A stretch of 64,000 bases of DNA from Nostoc sp. FACHB-892. Its GTDB lineage: Bacteria > Cyanobacteriota > Cyanobacteriia > Cyanobacteriales > Nostocaceae. How positions within the stretch are numbered: position 1 is the stretch's first letter; each line of letters begins with the position of its first letter. Shown here piece after piece: positions 60,150-64,000 of the stretch. The stretch lies in assembly GCF_014698795.1 (NCBI RefSeq), contig NZ_JACJTR010000007.1, positions 186,001 to 250,000 on the forward strand. The letters run 5' to 3'. Made by a program: the position numbers and the translations under genes. Below the pieces are notes generated by a model. It made no database searches, was not told the DNA's origin, and saw nothing but the letters and a program-made list of their open reading frames with translations.

Positions 60150-61783
60150 CATTTTTTTAATTTCCATAGAGATAGATTCTGCTTGAAAACTAAACCTATG
60201 TTCAAGCCGTGTTCCTTTTTCAAAGTATCTTGTAATTTTTCAGAAGCATTGAGGAAAAACACATCAGTAAAGGTATCAGGAATTTCTTTAATATTTGTTT
60301 CAGGAAATAATTGAAATTTTGTTTCTGGTTCTAAAAGATAACTTAGAGATAATACATTTCCCCAACCCCAATCTCTCCCACAGTTTAAACAAATAATTAA
60401 AGGGTTTGAAGATTGCTTAATAATATTTACTATAGGAATATTGTCGGAATTATAAGCTTTATTCCACCAAGTTTTTTTCGGTAAAATAATCAAACATGAT
60501 ACGATTTGTAAAGAAATTAACCCAACGAGTAATAATCTCCATAAATGCTTACGCATATTTGTATTTGGAGATAAGATAGCTTTCTGAGCTAATAAATAAG
60601 CCACAGCTAAATGGCATCCTAAATAAACAGGGATTGAGTATCTAATAATAATCGAACGAATCCCACCAAAAACTAGATCGGGTATGGCTTGAGCTAATGC
60701 TGTCAATAAAATTAATATTAGAATAAAAGACCAAGTTGACTTGGGCGTTTTACGACAGAGAAAGTAAACTGCATAAAATAATAAAATTACTAACAGTCTA
60801 ATAATTAAAAACCATAGATTGTTTTGTAACTGATCTGAGTAACTAGATTTCGATGTTATATCAAAAAAAATACGCGCCCAATTAATTTGCCATAAATCTA
60901 CTAAATCATTTAGCGGCACAATAAGCTTCGACCATTTTATTGTTTCTTGAACTTTATCTGATTGAGTAATTATTAAAAATAACCAAGGAAGAAAAGCTAA
61001 TACTCCAGCTAATAATGCGCTCAGATAAGCAATCAATATTTTTCTGCTTCGGAGTCTTTTATTGACAGCTACATAAAGGCCTTGCCCAATCGCTACCAGA
61101 CTAAACAGTAAATTTGTATATAATCCTATCAATAAAGTAACAGAATAAATACTCCAACTTGATTTTGTATGTAACCTGATTGCTCTGAGCAATGCAGCAC
61201 TAGATAACAAGATATTTAGTGTAGAAAAACTATACATTCTTGCTTCTTGGGCATACACAAGATAAAATGGTGATACAGCTATAATGGCAATTGCTACTAA
61301 ACCGACGATTTTTGATTGAAATAATTCCTGGCATAGCCAATAAAGAGCAGGAAAAACTAATAAACTTATAAAGGCAGAAAAACTTCTTGTGGCTGCGACT
61401 GTACTTCCAAAGCATTGCACCCACAAATTTGTCATCACAAAATATAGAGGTGGATGTTTTGGATCTTCTAACGCTAAACCTTTAACAGTATCAATGATAC
61501 TTTTTCCAACTCCAGGGCTTTGATATTTTTCTAATAATGTTCCAGCAGTTAATATTTGGCTATTAACTACTTCTTGCATTAAATCTGATTTGGTGTAACC
61601 ATAAATTCTTAAATAAGTAAATGTTTCATCTGCCCAAGTTATTTTTTCATCAAGATTGATAAATCTTATCAATATCCCCATGACTATTAAAACAACAGTT
61701 AGTTGTTTGAAACTATTAAAGAATAAATCATCATATTTTTTTTGAATTGTTTTAGATGAGTCAGGCATAAAAGCAGATATCAT
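60149..61783 (-). CDS. GT39-like membrane glycosyltransferase
   Basis: A 544-aa protein from the ATG at 61783; a TTG one codon earlier is also in frame, and an ATG sits at residue 6. It has about 11-12 membrane helices. The first extracytoplasmic loop has LDEKITWADETFTYLR, with the acidic pair expected of GT39, and LEDPKHPPLYFVMTNLW matches the PPL motif of the same family. KIVGLVAIAIIAVSPFYLVYAQEARMYS is a typical ArnT/GT39 stretch. It should use a polyprenyl-phosphate sugar donor. The acceptor is unknown, and it is not obviously linked to thiC upstream. Confidence 0.8.
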   Translation of the reverse strand: MISAFMPDSSKTIQKKYDDLFFNSFKQLTVVLIVMGILIRFINLDEKITWADETFTYLRIYGYTKSDLMQEVVNSQILTAGTLLEKYQSPGVGKSIIDTVKGLALEDPKHPPLYFVMTNLWVQCFGSTVAATRSFSAFISLLVFPALYWLCQELFQSKIVGLVAIAIIAVSPFYLVYAQEARMYSFSTLNILLSSAALLRAIRLHTKSSWSIYSVTLLIGLYTNLLFSLVAIGQGLYVAVNKRLRSRKILIAYLSALLAGVLAFLPWLFLIITQSDKVQETIKWSKLIVPLNDLVDLWQINWARIFFDITSKSSYSDQLQNNLWFLIIRLLVILLFYAVYFLCRKTPKSTWSFILILILLTALAQAIPDLVFGGIRSIIIRYSIPVYLGCHLAVAYLLAQKAILSPNTNMRKHLWRLLLVGLISLQIVSCLIILPKKTWWNKAYNSDNIPIVNIIKQSSNPLIICLNCGRDWGWGNVLSLSYLLEPETKFQLFPETNIKEIPDTFTDVFFLNASEKLQDTLKKEHGLNIGLVFKQNLSLWKLKK

Positions 61784-61939
61784 CAATAATAATTTTTAAT
61801 TTATCAGTTTATTTGACTTTGGATACAAAAATTTAAGACTTACGCATCATATATCTGAGTTTTTACGGTATCTGGAAAACCTCTCTCCATAGACGTGGTA
61901 GACGCTTCTCCTTCCATACTCTCTCACATATGAACTAAT

Positions 61940-61967
61940 GGGGGCACACAGCTAGCTGTGCGCCCTC
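61940..61967. repeat. GC-rich palindrome downstream of thiC
   Basis: Bases 61940-61953 and 61954-61967 are nearly complementary (GGGGGCACACAGCT/AGCTGTGCGCCCTC). It has no poly-T exit and could be a REP-like element at the end of thiC. Confidence 0.55.
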
Positions 61968-62027
61968 TATCCTATATCTCATCCATGTGAGCCATAGGGA
62001 TTCAACTGGACTCGATCTAATAATCTG

Positions 62028-63496
<1,469 letters not shown>

Positions 63497-63571
63497 GCAT
63501 GGATGTAGTGTATCACCTTCGTTCTATCTGGGAGCAAGAGTGTTAACAATTTATGCTGTTTTTTCGGAGTT

Positions 63572-63605
63572 TGGCGATGTCTATGACGGGCTGCGCCTAC
63601 GCTGT
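63572..63605. repeat. GC-rich dispersed repeat at the DUF6887 3' end
   Basis: ggcgatgtctatgacggg and ctgcgcctacgctg match the family seen at 440-482. Read on the minus strand it supplies the last residues (RRRSPS) and stop of the DUF6887 gene. Confidence 0.65.
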
Positions 63606-63796
63606 TTCTGTTGAATAATGTCTAATACTGCCTTGTGGATTTCCTCTGGAGTCATTGATCCGGGATAAGTCGCAGAGGGAGGTTTTGCCGTCAAACGATC
63701 CGCAAGTGCGTAAAAAGCCTCTTGATCATCTTGGTGTGCAATGACGTAGGCGCGTAATTCTGCCTTGCTCATAGCATCAAAGTTTAGTTTACTCAT
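63581..63796 (-). CDS. DUF6887-type small protein
   Basis: This 71-aa protein has the recognisable N-terminus SKLNFDAMSKAELRAYVIAHQDDQEAFYALADRL of the DUF6887 family. The rest is a helical PGSMTPEEIHKAVLDIIQQK. The final six residues are encoded by a dispersed repeat, so the natural C-terminus is changed. It overlaps the upstream gene by the ATGA tetranucleotide, typical of a translationally coupled two-gene module. Such pairs resemble toxin-antitoxin or small regulatory modules in context, but the function is unknown. Confidence 0.75.
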   Translation of the reverse strand: MSKLNFDAMSKAELRAYVIAHQDDQEAFYALADRLTAKPPSATYPGSMTPEEIHKAVLDIIQQKQRRRSPS

Positions 63797-63969
63797 GGAT
63801 ATTCCCAGTTGCCATCAAGACTAATCAGAATTTCTATATCTTCTCCAGCCAAGATGAATATTTTTCCAGTGCGCTCATCTAGACGCACCATGTAAATTAG
63901 TTTGTAGGCAGTCGTCAATAATTGACATAGGTAGACACATTTAAGGGCTTGTGCTGCTGTTGGAAGGAT
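63793..63969 (-). CDS. DUF6888-type protein with ATC at the expected start
   Basis: Hand translation of the minus strand gives (I/M)LPTAAQALKCVYLCQLLTTAYKLIYMVRLDERTGKIFILAGEDIEILISLDGNWEYP, about 58 aa, matching the DUF6888 family. Homologues I know begin with Met then LPT; here the codon is ATC (63967-63969). It is preceded by AAGGAG with a 5-nt spacer, a normal ribosome-binding site. No ATG, GTG or TTG lies in the frame upstream within the window before an in-frame TAA. It is either a non-canonical start, a start-codon mutation making a pseudogene, or a sequence error. Confidence 0.6.
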   Translation of the reverse strand: MLPTAAQALKCVYLCQLLTTAYKLIYMVRLDERTGKIFILAGEDIEILISLDGNWEYP

Positions 63970-64000
63970 AACCGCTCCTTTGATATAAAAGCTTATTTAT

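Overview
The window looks like a chromosomal segment of a filamentous heterocyst-forming cyanobacterium, probably Nostoc or a close relative. The evidence is the many GCGATCGC (HIP1) octamers, cyanobacteria-specific genes (CO2-uptake NDH-1 subunits, CruP, a CPP1-like J-domain protein, a group 2 sigma factor, a PrcA-type protease), very large PAS/GAF hybrid kinases and abundant short dispersed repeats. No rRNA, tRNA, CRISPR array, prophage or intact insertion sequence was recognised. All family calls come from reading motifs; no database search was run.

Layout. 1-2.3 kb: the 3' end of a pst phosphate transporter cluster with two PstB-type ATPases. 2.5-6.5 kb: a zinc-ribbon/NYN/OST-HTH protein, an SDR oxidoreductase, 4-hydroxyphenylpyruvate dioxygenase and a HAD hydrolase. 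6.7-16 kb: CPP1-like protein, a response regulator, DUF2811, an MFS transporter, HisIE, a ChaB-like protein, HemL, a 53-aa metallothionein and a secreted fasciclin protein. 16-22 kb: a GST-like protein, a HerA-type ATPase, a group 2 sigma factor, a conserved hypothetical and CobO. 22-30.5 kb: GFA-type protein, a pRiA4b ORF3-like protein, a nucleotidyltransferase, a ferredoxin-like protein, a GntR regulator divergent from leuA, a KTSC protein with a LexA-type promoter, MoaE, a serine recombinase remnant and a PEP-CTERM phosphodiesterase-like protein. 30.8-40 kb: two tandem paralogous membrane proteins, CruP and a 1940-aa hybrid histidine kinase. 40-46.5 kb: a repeat-bracketed DUF559 protein and an inducible CO2-uptake operon (ndhF, a Tat-exported beta-carbonic anhydrase, ndhD, cupA type). 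46.8-64 kb: membrane glycosyltransferases, a complete carbohydrate ABC transporter, NDH-2, a repeat element with 15 tandem 21-bp units, Hsp20, a Rieske protein, a PrcA-type protease, thiC under a TPP riboswitch and a DUF6888/DUF6887 pair cut by the window edge.

How it fits together. Most genes are ordinary chromosomal metabolism: phosphate uptake, tetrapyrrole, carotenoid/tocopherol, histidine, leucine, thiamine, cobalamin and molybdopterin synthesis, and inorganic carbon and sugar uptake. The points worth attention are (i) a carbonic anhydrase gene inside the NDH-1 CO2-uptake operon, (ii) two elements sharing a 22-bp terminal inverted repeat but with unrelated interiors, (iii) dispersed repeats that have become in-frame coding sequence in at least two genes and supply the C-termini of others, (iv) clear operator architectures at leuA and the KTSC gene, and (v) a DUF6888 gene whose expected start codon reads ATC.
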